NCBI GenBank assembly: GCA_017411715.1
Contig: JAFQPO010000009.1
Coordinates: forward strand, 62,001-126,000
Length of the DNA: 64,000 bases
DNA from: Bacilli bacterium
GTDB taxonomy: Bacteria > Bacillota_I > Bacilli_A > ML615J-28 > CAG-313
Reading direction: 5' to 3'
Both the position numbers and the translations under genes were made by a program. The notes under the pieces were generated by a model, which did no database searches, was not told where the DNA came from, and worked only from the letters and a program-made list of their open reading frames with translations. Below are positions 15,012 through 24,232 of this stretch, in pieces (the stretch's first letter is position 1; each line of letters begins with the position of its first letter).

Positions 15012-16505
15012 TTATTCTATGTTTTCTGATTGTTCTAATTTAAGTTTTAATTCTTCGAATGTATATATTAAAGAGCTTAAATATCCTTCAGACACATTTA
15101 GACCATTAATAATTTCTAAAATATTATCATATTCATTTAATAATGATTCTGTTGATAATGTTAAATATTCCAATATTTTTTCAAGTTCTTGTGGATAATC
15201 TTCAAGTAGATATTGTAAATTATGATGATAATAATTTTCTTCTACTACTTTATTATAGCTAAAGTATTCAAAACTAACTTCTTCATTATTTATTTCAAAT
15301 GGCAATGTAACTGTATTTATACCACATTCTAAAGTTGCAATATTATCAATAAAAGACATTGGATTCATGACAACACTCATTTCATCAGTATACATTAATA
15401 ATTTATAATGTTCACTATTATGTGTTGTATAATCATAAAATCTTGTTGGTCTTATTCCAATTTCTAAGATACCTTTTACGTCTTTTGCATAGCCTCTTGT
15501 TAAATAATAATAATCCGCGTTAATACGAGGTAATTTATTTGTTGCTGCTTCAATTTGTTCATATGTAACATCAGATTCTTTTAATTTAGCTGCTTTAGAC
15601 AAAATCTCTTGTGCCTTAGTAGTATAAAATTCTTTATAATATCCGTTATCTAACCCATCATATACTTGGCAGTTAATCATATAACGATGCTGCCATTCTT
15701 TATCACCATAATGAGATAAATCTTTAATTGTTCCATCTTCATTATATATATTTTCACGATCAGTCCAATCAACATAATTAATTATTCCAACCCCATCACT
15801 TTCATAACGATTATAAAAAGTAAAATACGTTTTTAAATCAATTTCATTGGCTAAAATATTTCCATTACTATCCCATGACAACAATATGTAATGATACTCA
15901 TCTTTTTGTAAATGATACTCTAGAACAAAATAGAAAATAGATTGATAACTCTCAGTTATTTGGTAATCATATACTTCAATTGTATGTTTATCCATATAAC
16001 AAGTTGCTTTATCGCCATTTATGTTATAGTAATATTCATTATTTTTCAACATTTTTTCAGCGCCAAAAACCATATATCTTGCATTAATAATATTTTGAGT
16101 AAATGTAGACATTGTCATATCTTTAGCTGAATAACTTAATTTATTAAATTCAATACCTGCATTTGTTAATTCTTCAAGACGACTTAGTTTTTGTTTGTAT
16201 TTTCTAGCTGATTCATCTTTATCAATAGTATCACTCATATATCTATGCATATTATTAATCAATTCAATAGCTTCTTTACCTCGATCAGATAATGAAGATA
16301 AATCAGAATAAAACTCTTTGCTTTCTTTGTCTAATTCAAATTGATTATGACCTTCACATATACTTTCTTTACAATCTGTTAAAGTACATTTATTACACTC
16401 TGGACATAATTTATGAATGTGTGTTTGTGGAGTGTTTGTAGGAACACTACATGATGTAATAACTAACATTAATAATACAAAACTAAGGCTTAATAATTTT
16501 TTCAT
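15012..16505 (-). CDS. Large lipoprotein of unknown function
   Basis: 497 residues. The lipoprotein signal ends in VITSC (Cys19). Just after it is a Cys/His-rich patch (THIHKLCPECNKC..., then TDCKESICEGH) with two Cys-x2-Cys units, which could bind metal at the cell surface or be a disulfide knot. The rest is rich in Tyr, Glu and Asn, with helical segments at about 55-110 and 440-495 and beta-rich stretches between; no domain is recognised. It is 2 bases from the M42 peptidase gene and probably co-transcribed with it. Confidence 0.75.
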   Translation of the reverse strand: MKKLLSLSFVLLMLVITSCSVPTNTPQTHIHKLCPECNKCTLTDCKESICEGHNQFELDKESKEFYSDLSSLSDRGKEAIELINNMHRYMSDTIDKDESARKYKQKLSRLEELTNAGIEFNKLSYSAKDMTMSTFTQNIINARYMVFGAEKMLKNNEYYYNINGDKATCYMDKHTIEVYDYQITESYQSIFYFVLEYHLQKDEYHYILLSWDSNGNILANEIDLKTYFTFYNRYESDGVGIINYVDWTDRENIYNEDGTIKDLSHYGDKEWQHRYMINCQVYDGLDNGYYKEFYTTKAQEILSKAAKLKESDVTYEQIEAATNKLPRINADYYYLTRGYAKDVKGILEIGIRPTRFYDYTTHNSEHYKLLMYTDEMSVVMNPMSFIDNIATLECGINTVTLPFEINNEEVSFEYFSYNKVVEENYYHHNLQYLLEDYPQELEKILEYLTLSTESLLNEYDNILEIINGLNVSEGYLSSLIYTFEELKLKLEQSENIE

Positions 16506-16507
16506 AA

Positions 16508-17533
16508 TTACTCACCTGCATTGATATATAATTTAATTAATTTTAATGTTTCTAAAATACCTGATAAATGAGTTCTTTCCATTCCGTGTGATGCATGAAT
16601 ACCTGCACCAATTAAAGCAGCTTTAATATCAGCTCCTGCACGTAAAGCAGCTGATGCATCTGATGAATAGAATGGATATATATCTACTGCATATTTAATA
16701 TCATTTTCTTTCGCAAGTTTAATTAGTTTAGAAGTCATTAAATAGTCATATGGACCACTAGAATCTTTCGCACATATTGAAACTACAGATTCTGTTGCGG
16801 AAAGATCGTTACCAATACATCCCATATCAACAGCTAATAATTCATCAACAGTTGGAATATTACTGCATCCATGACCTACTTCTTCATATGTAGTAAAGAC
16901 AATTTTTAAATTATGTTTAGGAACAAGATTATCTTTCTTTAAATCTATTAAAAGTTGCATTAAAATAAAGACACTTGCTTTATCATCTAAAAATCTAGTC
17001 TTAACAAAATTGCTAGATGTAATTGTAAACTTAGGATCAAGATATACAATATCTCCAGATGAAATTCCAAGTTTTAATGTATCTGCTTTAGAAGAAACTT
17101 CTTCATCTAATCTAATATACATATTATCTTCAGTACGACTAGCGCTTTGTGCATCTTTATAAACATGAACAGAAGGTGATGTCGAAAGGATTGTTCCTGT
17201 ATATGTAGCGCCTTCACGAGTTACAACACTACAATATTCCCCATCAACAGTTGGTAAAATTAAACCACCTAATCTTGTAAAACGTAAATTGCCGCTACCA
17301 TCAATTGATTTAACCATTAAGCCAAGAGTATCAACATGAGCACTTAATCCAATTGTATAATCTGATTCACCCTTTACATCTACAATTAAATTCCCCTTTT
17401 TATTCTTAGATGTACTATATCCTAATTCTTGTACTTTCTTTTCTAAAAACTCAATCACATGATGAGTATATCCTGTTGGAGATGGTATTTCAAATATTTT
17501 TCTCATTAATTCTAAATCTAAATTCTTATACAT
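16508..17533 (-). CDS. M42-family glutamyl aminopeptidase/FrvX-like
   Basis: 341 residues. Metal-site motifs of the M42 family are present: SAHVDTLG (about 61-68), RFLDDKAS (His/Asp ligand region), TYEEVGHG with catalytic/ligand Glu-Glu, DMG, and the C-terminal IHASHGMERTH. These are cytosolic di-metal aminopeptidases forming dodecameric TET-like particles that degrade peptides, despite old cellulase annotations. It sits between an exonuclease gene and a lipoprotein gene with only 2-base gaps, so all three share a transcript. Confidence 0.9.
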   Translation of the reverse strand: MYKNLDLELMRKIFEIPSPTGYTHHVIEFLEKKVQELGYSTSKNKKGNLIVDVKGESDYTIGLSAHVDTLGLMVKSIDGSGNLRFTRLGGLILPTVDGEYCSVVTREGATYTGTILSTSPSVHVYKDAQSASRTEDNMYIRLDEEVSSKADTLKLGISSGDIVYLDPKFTITSSNFVKTRFLDDKASVFILMQLLIDLKKDNLVPKHNLKIVFTTYEEVGHGCSNIPTVDELLAVDMGCIGNDLSATESVVSICAKDSSGPYDYLMTSKLIKLAKENDIKYAVDIYPFYSSDASAALRAGADIKAALIGAGIHASHGMERTHLSGILETLKLIKLYINAGE

Positions 17534-17535
17534 AA

Positions 17536-18402
17536 CTAACCTCTTTGTTTTTCATTAACATAATTTTTAAATGTATGAAACACTTCTCTTGTCACAAGTG
17601 CATCAGTTAAAGGATTATGGTCTTGTTCAAAACCTACTTCTTTATCAAAATAAGTCAGAGCATTAAATAAGCCTATATCAGTTCTTTGACCTAAATAGTT
17701 TTTAAGTAACTGCATTAAATTAACAAATTGCATCTTTGTTGTGGCTGGTGTAAGCTTATGTAATTTATATGATGACTCAAGAACTAACATATCATTTTTA
17801 CCCCAGACATATATAGTTGGATTATATAGTTCAATATATGAAGCAAGTAACTTATAGAATTTTTTATAAGAAATCGCATTTTTCATTTCTTTTTCTTCTA
17901 CACCAATAAAGTTAAAAGTACGCTCGTTTAACCCACTTTGATACATTGGTTTAACAAGTGAACAAGACTGATCTATTATCTCCCCATCGCTATTTTCAAT
18001 CACTATACCATACCGAATAATCTCATGAATAAAGAAACTATTTTTTGAGAATTCTTTTGGCGGCATTGTAAATTCCATATCAAGATACATTTTATTGCCT
18101 TCGCGATTAAGAATCTTAGCAGCTGCTTTTCTAACCATATTCATATCAAAGAAAACTATATTTTCACGTCTACTAGTTTGAACCATTTTAATAAAACTAA
18201 TAACTTCTCTTGCTTTCTTATCTCCATGAATAACAGCTTGTTCTTTACATAAGAAATGTACGAATAATCCTTCTTGTAAATAACCACTAAATTTTTTAAT
18301 TTGTGAACGTGTTAAATAAAAGAAATCTACTTTATCTTTTCCAGCTATTTCAAATGTTCGATCTTTATGATTAATATTTCTTATTCGTCCACAGACTTCC
18401 AT
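17536..18402 (-). CDS. DEDDh 3'-5' exonuclease-like protein
   Basis: 288 residues. The N-terminal 90 residues are a small beta-rich domain (RIRNINHKDRTFEI). The exonuclease domain follows: LDMEFT (D-x-E motif, about 103-108), a central NDM aspartate, and HNPLTDA (motif with His and Asp, about 265-271). All DEDDh residues appear present, so it should be active on DNA or RNA 3' ends. It resembles the exonuclease domain of DNA polymerase III epsilon and KapD-type proteins. It lies after gerE and before the M42 peptidase gene. Confidence 0.8.
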   Translation of the reverse strand: MEVCGRIRNINHKDRTFEIAGKDKVDFFYLTRSQIKKFSGYLQEGLFVHFLCKEQAVIHGDKKAREVISFIKMVQTSRRENIVFFDMNMVRKAAAKILNREGNKMYLDMEFTMPPKEFSKNSFFIHEIIRYGIVIENSDGEIIDQSCSLVKPMYQSGLNERTFNFIGVEEKEMKNAISYKKFYKLLASYIELYNPTIYVWGKNDMLVLESSYKLHKLTPATTKMQFVNLMQLLKNYLGQRTDIGLFNALTYFDKEVGFEQDHNPLTDALVTREVFHTFKNYVNEKQRG

Positions 18403-18416
18403 TTTATCACCTACTT

Positions 18417-18629
18417 CTAGTGAATATTAATTTCATTCATTTTAATTAGTTCAATTATTGCTTGTGTTCTACTTCTAACACCTAGTTTTTGAATAACATT
18501 AGATATATGATTTCTAACTGTCTTTGGTGTAATACAAAGTCTATCCGCAATATCTTCAGTATCAATGTTTTTGGCTAATAAGTCAAAAACTTCTTTTTCT
18601 CTTAAAGTTAAAATTTTATTTTTATGCAT
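18417..18629 (-). CDS. gerE: GerE, late sporulation transcription factor
   Basis: 70 residues and only a LuxR-type helix-turn-helix, like Bacillus GerE (74 residues). The recognition helix region CITPKTVRNHISNVIQKLGV, then SRTQAIIELIKMNEI, is close to the known GerE sequence. ATG 18629 has GAGGG five bases upstream; the open frame begins at a GTG four codons earlier. A sigma-K-like promoter precedes it, as in Bacillus. GerE activates late coat genes and represses early sigma-K genes in the mother cell. Confidence 0.9.
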   Translation of the reverse strand: MHKNKILTLREKEVFDLLAKNIDTEDIADRLCITPKTVRNHISNVIQKLGVRSRTQAIIELIKMNEINIH

Positions 18630-18649
18630 ACAATCCCTCACTCATAATC

Positions 18650-18676
18650 TATCTTATGAATAAGTTAATAGATTGT
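18650..18676 (-). promoter_or_regulatory. sigma-K-like promoter of gerE
   Basis: Minus strand ACA (18676-18674), 15 bp, CATAAGATA (18658-18650), matching CATAnnnTA. It touches the stop codon of uvrC, about 20 bases before the gerE start. Confidence 0.6.
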
Positions 18677-20469
18677 TACATTTTTGATTGTAATTTTTCT
18701 TTTAAATTTTCTATTACATCTTTAGGTAATCCTAGTGACTTTAATCTATCATCACTGGCATCTAATACCTCATATATATCATCAAAGGTAGAAAGTAATT
18801 TTTTCTTTCTTTTTTCACCAATTCCCTCAATATCATCTAGAACTGATGCGAACATGCTTTCTGAATGAACCTTTGAAAAGAATGTGATCGCAAATCTATG
18901 TACTTCATCTTGCATCGCTTCAAGAAGTAAAAAAAGATTGGAATTTTTAGCAAGTTCTATTTCTTCAAAAGACTCATTTATGATTGCGCGAGTACGATGT
19001 TTATCATCTTTAGCTAATCCCATAACATTGATGTCGTTAATACCAAGTTCTAATAAAACTTCTTTCGCTGCTTTTACTTGTGGGATACCACCATCAACTA
19101 TTATTAAATCACATTTAGTTAAATTATCACTAATAACTCTTTTATATCTTCTTCTTAAAACTTCTTGCATTGTATGATAATCATCTGCTCCATCAACTGT
19201 TTTAATTTTATATTTACGATATTTAGAAGGAGCTTTAACACCATCAACATATACAACCATTCCACTAACACTACTTGCGCCTTGAATATTAGAATTATCA
19301 AAAATTTCAATTGTTTTTGGATATTTAATACCAAGCATTTTAGCAAGTAAATCTAAAGCATCAGTTGTCTTAGAAATTTTATTAAGACGTTCTTTTTGAA
19401 GATTGTCTAAATTAGTTTTCGCATTTTCACAAGCTAAATCAACTAATTGTTTTTTTATGCCTATTTTAGGTATATATATTTTTGAATCAATAAATTCATT
19501 TAAAATCTCACTATCATCAACAAAAGGAATTAAAATTTCTTTTGGAGCAAGTGCTACATCATTATAGAATTGTAACATATATAGCATTAATGCATCATCA
19601 ACACTATCATACAAATCAAATACACTACCGCTACGTTCAATCAATTTACCATTTCGCATATGGAAAACTTGAATATTAATAAGCCCATCTTTTACATAAT
19701 AGCCAAAAATATCCCTATCAATTCCATCAGTTAAGCTAATCTTTTGTTTTTCAACAACGCTAGATATACTAGCTATCATATCTCTATATTCTTTAGCTTT
19801 TTCAAATTCTAATTCTTCTGCGGCTTTTTGCATCTTAATTGTTAAGTCATTTATTAACCATGAATCTGGTTTAGTTAAATATGAATGAACTTTTTCTAAA
19901 TAATAATCATTTGTTTCTTTAGATATATCATTTATACAAGGAGCTAAACATTGATTCATTGCGTAATACAAACAAGGCTTCTTAGGCAGTGTATTACATT
20001 TTCTAAAAGGAATAATACGATTTAATATTTCAACAGTCGTTTTACAATCTTTAGAAGATGGATATGGTCCATACAAACTAACACTTGTTTTCTTTTTATT
20101 AGGAATAGTTCTGACAATCGATATCTTAGGATATTTATCTTTAGTTACTTGTATATACGGATATGTTTTATCATCCATTAATAAGATATTATATTTTGGA
20201 CGATACTCTTTAATATAATTTAATTCAAGTAAAAAAGCCTCCGCCTCAGTTGATGTAATAATATATTCAAAGTGATCAATATTACTAACCATTTGTGTCG
20301 TTTTAGCATCATGGCTTCCGGTAAAATAACTTTTTAGTCTGTTAGATAAATTCTTTGCTTTACCAACATAAATAATTACATTATCACTATTATACATTTG
20401 ATAACAACCAGGCTTCTTAGGAACTAATTGTAACTTTTCATGTATCTGTTGTTTAACTTGCTCATTCAT
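18676..20469 (-). CDS. uvrC: Excinuclease ABC subunit C
   Basis: 597 residues, normal for UvrC. In order: the GIY-YIG domain (GCYQMY...IIYVGKAKNL, about 20-43) for the 3' incision; the Cys-rich segment around CLYYAMNQCLAPC; the UVR motif (EELEFEKAKEYRDMI); the RNase H-like 5' nuclease domain (IEIFDNSN..., IIVDGG); and C-terminal helix-hairpin-helix residues (LDDIEGIGEKRKKKLL). It acts in nucleotide excision repair with UvrA/B. It is followed by gerE, which has its own promoter. Confidence 0.97.
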   Translation of the reverse strand: MNEQVKQQIHEKLQLVPKKPGCYQMYNSDNVIIYVGKAKNLSNRLKSYFTGSHDAKTTQMVSNIDHFEYIITSTEAEAFLLELNYIKEYRPKYNILLMDDKTYPYIQVTKDKYPKISIVRTIPNKKKTSVSLYGPYPSSKDCKTTVEILNRIIPFRKCNTLPKKPCLYYAMNQCLAPCINDISKETNDYYLEKVHSYLTKPDSWLINDLTIKMQKAAEELEFEKAKEYRDMIASISSVVEKQKISLTDGIDRDIFGYYVKDGLINIQVFHMRNGKLIERSGSVFDLYDSVDDALMLYMLQFYNDVALAPKEILIPFVDDSEILNEFIDSKIYIPKIGIKKQLVDLACENAKTNLDNLQKERLNKISKTTDALDLLAKMLGIKYPKTIEIFDNSNIQGASSVSGMVVYVDGVKAPSKYRKYKIKTVDGADDYHTMQEVLRRRYKRVISDNLTKCDLIIVDGGIPQVKAAKEVLLELGINDINVMGLAKDDKHRTRAIINESFEEIELAKNSNLFLLLEAMQDEVHRFAITFFSKVHSESMFASVLDDIEGIGEKRKKKLLSTFDDIYEVLDASDDRLKSLGLPKDVIENLKEKLQSKM

Positions 20470-20514
20470 ATTATTTCCCTCTTTAGATATTATACCACAA
20501 AATACATTTTAATT

Positions 20515-20563
20515 AAAGAAAAAGAAACCAAATGATATTAAACATTTGATTTCTTTTTTTCTT
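20515..20563. terminator. Terminator between the LRR remnant and uvrC
   Basis: AAAGAAACCAAATG / CATTTGATTTCTTT hairpin with U-rich flanks on both strands. Confidence 0.7.
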
Positions 20564-20564
20564 T

Positions 20565-20798
20565 TTATTCGGTATATCCCCAAACTACAGGTCTATCATA
20601 AGGATTCCAATTACTGTTTCAACTTGATGGTTTATATGGAGTTTCGCAGTATATTGTCACACAATCACAGAGATTAAACACATAGTAGCCTACAATTTTG
20701 ACACTATTTGGAATAACTATACTTTCTAAACTACTACAATAAGAGAATGCATCTGCTCCTATTTTTGCCACTAGAAATTTATCTCTTAATAGTAGAGA
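20565..20798 (-). pseudogene. BspA-type leucine-rich-repeat protein remnant
   Basis: The minus strand encodes about 77 residues ending at TAA (20567-20565) with one internal TGA (20621-20619). The text is a clear BspA/TpLRR C-terminus: IGADAFSYCSSLESIVIPNS then VKIVGYYVFNLCDC, and the usual ending PSS-x-NSNWNPYDRPVVWGY. The in-frame TGA falls where this family has Trp (PSSWNSNWNP), a TGG to TGA change. There is no start codon and an upstream in-frame stop at 20801-20799. It is a 5'-truncated, nonsense-mutated remnant of a surface LRR protein, and accounts for most of the 372-base gap between uvrC and rbfA. Confidence 0.8.
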
Positions 20799-20807
20799 TT
20801 ATGTAAA

Positions 20808-20838
20808 AAATAAAAAATCCGAAAGAATCGGATTTTTT
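20808..20838 (-). terminator. Terminator of the rimP-rbfA operon
   Basis: AATCCGA-loop-TCGGATT hairpin flanked by A6 and T7, directly after the rbfA stop. Confidence 0.9.
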
Positions 20839-20841
20839 TAT

Positions 20842-21198
20842 TTAATTATTATTTTGTTCTTTTGCTTTAATCTCTCTTAAGATATCTTCAATATGTTTAC
20901 CATTGGCAAGTGATTCATCATATTTAAATCTTAAGTCAGGAGTTTTCTTAGTATCTAATCTTTTAGCTAGCATACTACGAATAAAACCTTTTGCGTCTAG
21001 TAATGCTTTTTTAGTTGCCTCAATCTCAGATTGATCACCTAAGATTGTATACCATATTGTAGCAAGAGATCCATCGCTTGTTAGTGAACATTTTGTGATT
21101 GAAATGAATTTAAGTAAGTGATTTTTAGATTCTTGAAGTAAGATAGATGATACTTCTTTTTCAATTATACGTTCAATACGTTCTATTCTAAAACTCAT
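20842..21198 (-). CDS. rbfA: Ribosome-binding factor A
   Basis: 118 residues with the KH-like RbfA fold: the MSFRIERIERIIEKEVSSIL start and the SLATIWYTILGD and FIRSMLAKRL segments, followed by TPDLRFKYDESL. It matures 16S rRNA and the 30S subunit in cold-sensitive late assembly. It is the last gene of the operon, overlapping infB by 4 bases. Confidence 0.93.
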   Translation of the reverse strand: MSFRIERIERIIEKEVSSILLQESKNHLLKFISITKCSLTSDGSLATIWYTILGDQSEIEATKKALLDAKGFIRSMLAKRLDTKKTPDLRFKYDESLANGKHIEDILREIKAKEQNNN

Positions 21199-23642
21199 AG
21201 TGTACGCTCAACTTCTTCCATAATAAAGAATTCTAAAACGTCGCCAACTTTAATATCATTATAATTTTCAATTGTAAGACCACATTCATAACCATTCTTA
21301 ACTTCTTTAACATCGTCTTTGAAACGTTTTAATGAAGATAATTTACCAGTATAAATAACAATACTATCACGAATGATTCTTACACCTGAATTACGATTAA
21401 CAATACCATTAGTTACATAACATCCCGCAATTGTTCCAACTTTAGAAACTTTGAATGTTTCACGAACTTCAGCTTCACCAGTTGCTTTTTCTTCAAATAC
21501 AGGATCAAGCATACCAAGTACAGCTTTTTCAATATCTTCTTGAAGCTTATAGATAATATCATATAAACGAATTTCAATACCTTTTTCTTTAGCTAAATCA
21601 GATATAGCCGCATTAGGTCTAATATTAAAACCTATTATTACTGCACTTGATGCGATGGCTAAGTTAATATCTGTTTCTGTAACCCCGCCAACACGTGATG
21701 CTACAACATTGATTTTTGTTCCTGGAATATCAATTTTTTCTAACAATCCTTTAATAGCTTCTATTGAACCTTGTACATCACATTTAATAATTAAGTTTAA
21801 GTATTTTAAAGTTTCATCTTTTTGGTTTTTAAATAACTCAGTTAATGAAATTCCTTTACCTACACCTTTTTCTTCATTAAATTTATTGTGTGCTCTTGTT
21901 TCAGCTACTTCTCTTGCTTTTCTTTCATCATTGAAAATCATGAATTTTTCACCAGCACATGGAACTTCCGCAATACCTGTAATTTCTACTGGTTTAGAAG
22001 GTCCTGCTTGTAACACTTGTTTACCAAGTTCATCTTGCATTGCACGAATCTTACCATAAGTATTACCAACAACAATAATATCGCCAACTTTAATTGTACC
22101 ATTTTGAACAAGTAAAGTTGCTACTGGTCCACGACCTTTATCAAGTTTAGCTTCAATTACTGTACCACTACCTAAACGATTAGGATTAGCTTTATATTCA
22201 TTCATTTCGCTAACTAATATAATCATATCAAGTAATTCTGGAACGCCTTTGCCACTTAAAGCAGACATTTCACAGAATATTGTGTCGCCGCCCCATTCTT
22301 CACATAATAAATTGTATTCAGTTAATTCTTGTTTAATACGATCTGGGTTAGCTCCAACTCTATCAATTTTGTTAACCGCAACAATGATTGGAACATTAGC
22401 AGCTTGAGCATGTTCAATAGCTTCTTTTGTTTGAGGCATTACGCCATCGTCAGCCGCAACAACTAAAACTACAATATCAGTAATTTGAGCTCCACGTGCT
22501 CTCATTTCTGTGAAAGCAGCATGCCCTGGAGTATCAATGAAAGTAATTAATTGACCTTTCTTTTCTACTTGGTAAGCCCCAATATGTTGAGTAATACCAC
22601 CAGCTTCGCCTTGTACAACATGACTTCTTCTAATTGCATCAAGAAGTGTTGTTTTTCCATGGTCAACGTGACCCATGATTGTTACGATAGCAGGTCTTGG
22701 TAATAAATCTTTTTCATCATCTTTGATTTCCATTTCATCAAAACGAACCATATCTGTAATTTGTTTGTTTTTAAGTTCATAGTCATAATCCATCGCAATT
22801 AGTTCAACTGTTTCACGATCAATTACACTTGTTGCACTGGCCATAACACCAACTTGCATAAATAATTTTTTAACAAGTTCTGTTACGCTAACATTCATAG
22901 CTTCAGCTATTTCTAAAACTGTCATACCTTTTTCATAATATAACACATGGTCTTCCATTTCTGTTTCTTGTGGAATATTACTACGACGTTTTTCTTTTTT
23001 AGAAGTGTTAGTATTTTTAATATTCTTTTTACGACGTGAATCATTCTTTTGTGAATCTTCTTTATTATTATCACGTTTTTTAGGACGATTTTCACGTACA
23101 ATATTATATTCATCATCTTCTAAGAAATGTTCATATTTTGCTAAAGTTTCTTCGTCAACACGTGGTGCAACAATATCATCATTTCTAGAGAAAATTTTTT
23201 GAACTGGTTTAGTAGTTTCTTGAACCACTTTAGTAGTTTCTTGAGCTGGTTTAGCTACTGGTTTTGAAACTGGAGCAGCTGGTTTTACTTCTGCTACAAC
23301 TTCTTTTTTAGGAGTAGCTTTTTTAGGTTCTTCTTTTGGAACTGGTTTTGCTGCTTCCTTAACTGGTTTTACTTCTTTTTTAGGTTCTTCCTTTTTAGCT
23401 TCAACCGCTGGTTTTGCAGCTGGTTTTGGTTTACCAGGAATTACTACTTTATTAACTGGTTTTGGTTTTGCTGCTCCTTTGAATGGATAAGGAACATTAT
23501 ATCTTTTAGCTAACTTCTTTTCAGTTTCTTTATCAACCATTGTTTCTTCTTGAAGTTTAATATCTACACCAACATTTGATAATAAATTTAAAAGTTCAGC
23601 GGGTGTAGTTTTAAAAATTACTGCTAATTCTTTAACCTTCAT
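21195..23642 (-). CDS. infB: Translation initiation factor IF-2
   Basis: About 815 residues. The N-terminal IF2_N domain (MKVKELAVIFKTTPAELLNL) is followed by a Lys/Pro/Ala/Glu-rich linker to about 220, a second IF2_N-like segment, and the GTPase domain with GHVDHGKTT (G1, about 318), DTPGHAAF (G3) and NKIDRVG (G4). Domains II, III and the C-terminal fMet-tRNA-binding domain follow. ATG 23642 is preferred over the GTG at 23651 because AGAGGTGA is five bases upstream of it; it overlaps ylxQ. Confidence 0.97.
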   Translation of the reverse strand: MKVKELAVIFKTTPAELLNLLSNVGVDIKLQEETMVDKETEKKLAKRYNVPYPFKGAAKPKPVNKVVIPGKPKPAAKPAVEAKKEEPKKEVKPVKEAAKPVPKEEPKKATPKKEVVAEVKPAAPVSKPVAKPAQETTKVVQETTKPVQKIFSRNDDIVAPRVDEETLAKYEHFLEDDEYNIVRENRPKKRDNNKEDSQKNDSRRKKNIKNTNTSKKEKRRSNIPQETEMEDHVLYYEKGMTVLEIAEAMNVSVTELVKKLFMQVGVMASATSVIDRETVELIAMDYDYELKNKQITDMVRFDEMEIKDDEKDLLPRPAIVTIMGHVDHGKTTLLDAIRRSHVVQGEAGGITQHIGAYQVEKKGQLITFIDTPGHAAFTEMRARGAQITDIVVLVVAADDGVMPQTKEAIEHAQAANVPIIVAVNKIDRVGANPDRIKQELTEYNLLCEEWGGDTIFCEMSALSGKGVPELLDMIILVSEMNEYKANPNRLGSGTVIEAKLDKGRGPVATLLVQNGTIKVGDIIVVGNTYGKIRAMQDELGKQVLQAGPSKPVEITGIAEVPCAGEKFMIFNDERKAREVAETRAHNKFNEEKGVGKGISLTELFKNQKDETLKYLNLIIKCDVQGSIEAIKGLLEKIDIPGTKINVVASRVGGVTETDINLAIASSAVIIGFNIRPNAAISDLAKEKGIEIRLYDIIYKLQEDIEKAVLGMLDPVFEEKATGEAEVRETFKVSKVGTIAGCYVTNGIVNRNSGVRIIRDSIVIYTGKLSSLKRFKDDVKEVKNGYECGLTIENYNDIKVGDVLEFFIMEEVERTL

Positions 23643-23949
23643 TATGGTCACCTCTTTCTAATTCTTCCATAATGGCTTTTTTAAATCCTTTATCAGTCAA
23701 TCCAAAAACCATTATTCCTTTTTTACCGACCGCATGCGATAAGTCGTTTGAATGATATTTATTAATTAAGGGAACTTTATAGAAAAATGCTTTTTTTTCT
23801 ATTTTGTCAAGAGTTTGACTAGATGCATCACTACCTATAAAAATAAGTACCATTTGATTTTTTTGCATACCTTTAATGACTGAATCTGTGCCGATTACTA
23901 ACTTGCCACTTCTTCTAGCAAGTCCTAAATAATTAAATACTTTTTCCAA
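23632..23949 (-). CDS. ylxQ: YlxQ-family L7Ae-like RNA-binding protein
   Basis: 105 residues of the L7Ae/L30e fold: NYLGLARRSGKLVIGTDSV and the later VLIFIGSDASSQT. It is found between ylxR and infB in Firmicutes. B. subtilis YlxQ binds kink-turn-like RNA; its cellular role is not settled. It overlaps infB by 11 bases. Confidence 0.9.
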   Translation of the reverse strand: MEKVFNYLGLARRSGKLVIGTDSVIKGMQKNQMVLIFIGSDASSQTLDKIEKKAFFYKVPLINKYHSNDLSHAVGKKGIMVFGLTDKGFKKAIMEELERGDHNEG

Positions 23950-23963
23950 ATTATTATTTTCCT

Positions 23964-24224
23964 TTATTTAAGTAATTCTAATAATTGTTCATAAATTTCT
24001 TCAGGAACTGGTATTTCTAAATAGCGATCTAATACTTTTTTCTTTTTCGCATTCATAATCACAGTTTTATCTTTTTTAAGATAAGCTCCATGACCACGAA
24101 CCTTACCAGTGGTATCAACACAAACTGTTTCTTCAGGTGTACGAACAATTCTAAACATTTCTGATTTAGGTAATTGTTCATTAGTTGCTACACATTTACG
24201 TAATGGTATTTTTTTAACTTTCAT
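23964..24224 (-). CDS. ylxR: YlxR/RnpM (DUF448) RNA-binding protein
   Basis: 86 residues with the family's IPLRKCVATNEQLPKSEMFRIV start and the GRGAYL-like motif (here GHGAYLKKDKT). In Bacillus this protein (RnpM) binds RNase P RNA and modulates its activity. It sits in the standard nusA-ylxR-ylxQ-infB order. Confidence 0.92.
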   Translation of the reverse strand: MKVKKIPLRKCVATNEQLPKSEMFRIVRTPEETVCVDTTGKVRGHGAYLKKDKTVIMNAKKKKVLDRYLEIPVPEEIYEQLLELLK

Positions 24225-24232
24225 TATATCAC

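Noticed and set aside
20619-20621. UGA in the LRR remnant read as Trp, suggesting an altered genetic code
   Set aside because: Intact genes in the window are full length with UGG for Trp, and several (for example those ending at 504, 34445 and 35319) stop at UGA followed by a terminator or a gene overlap. The remnant also lacks a 5' end.
22980-23460. Repetitive Lys/Pro/Ala/Glu stretch in infB as a separate repeat element
   Set aside because: A low-complexity linker is normal between the N-terminal and GTPase parts of IF-2.
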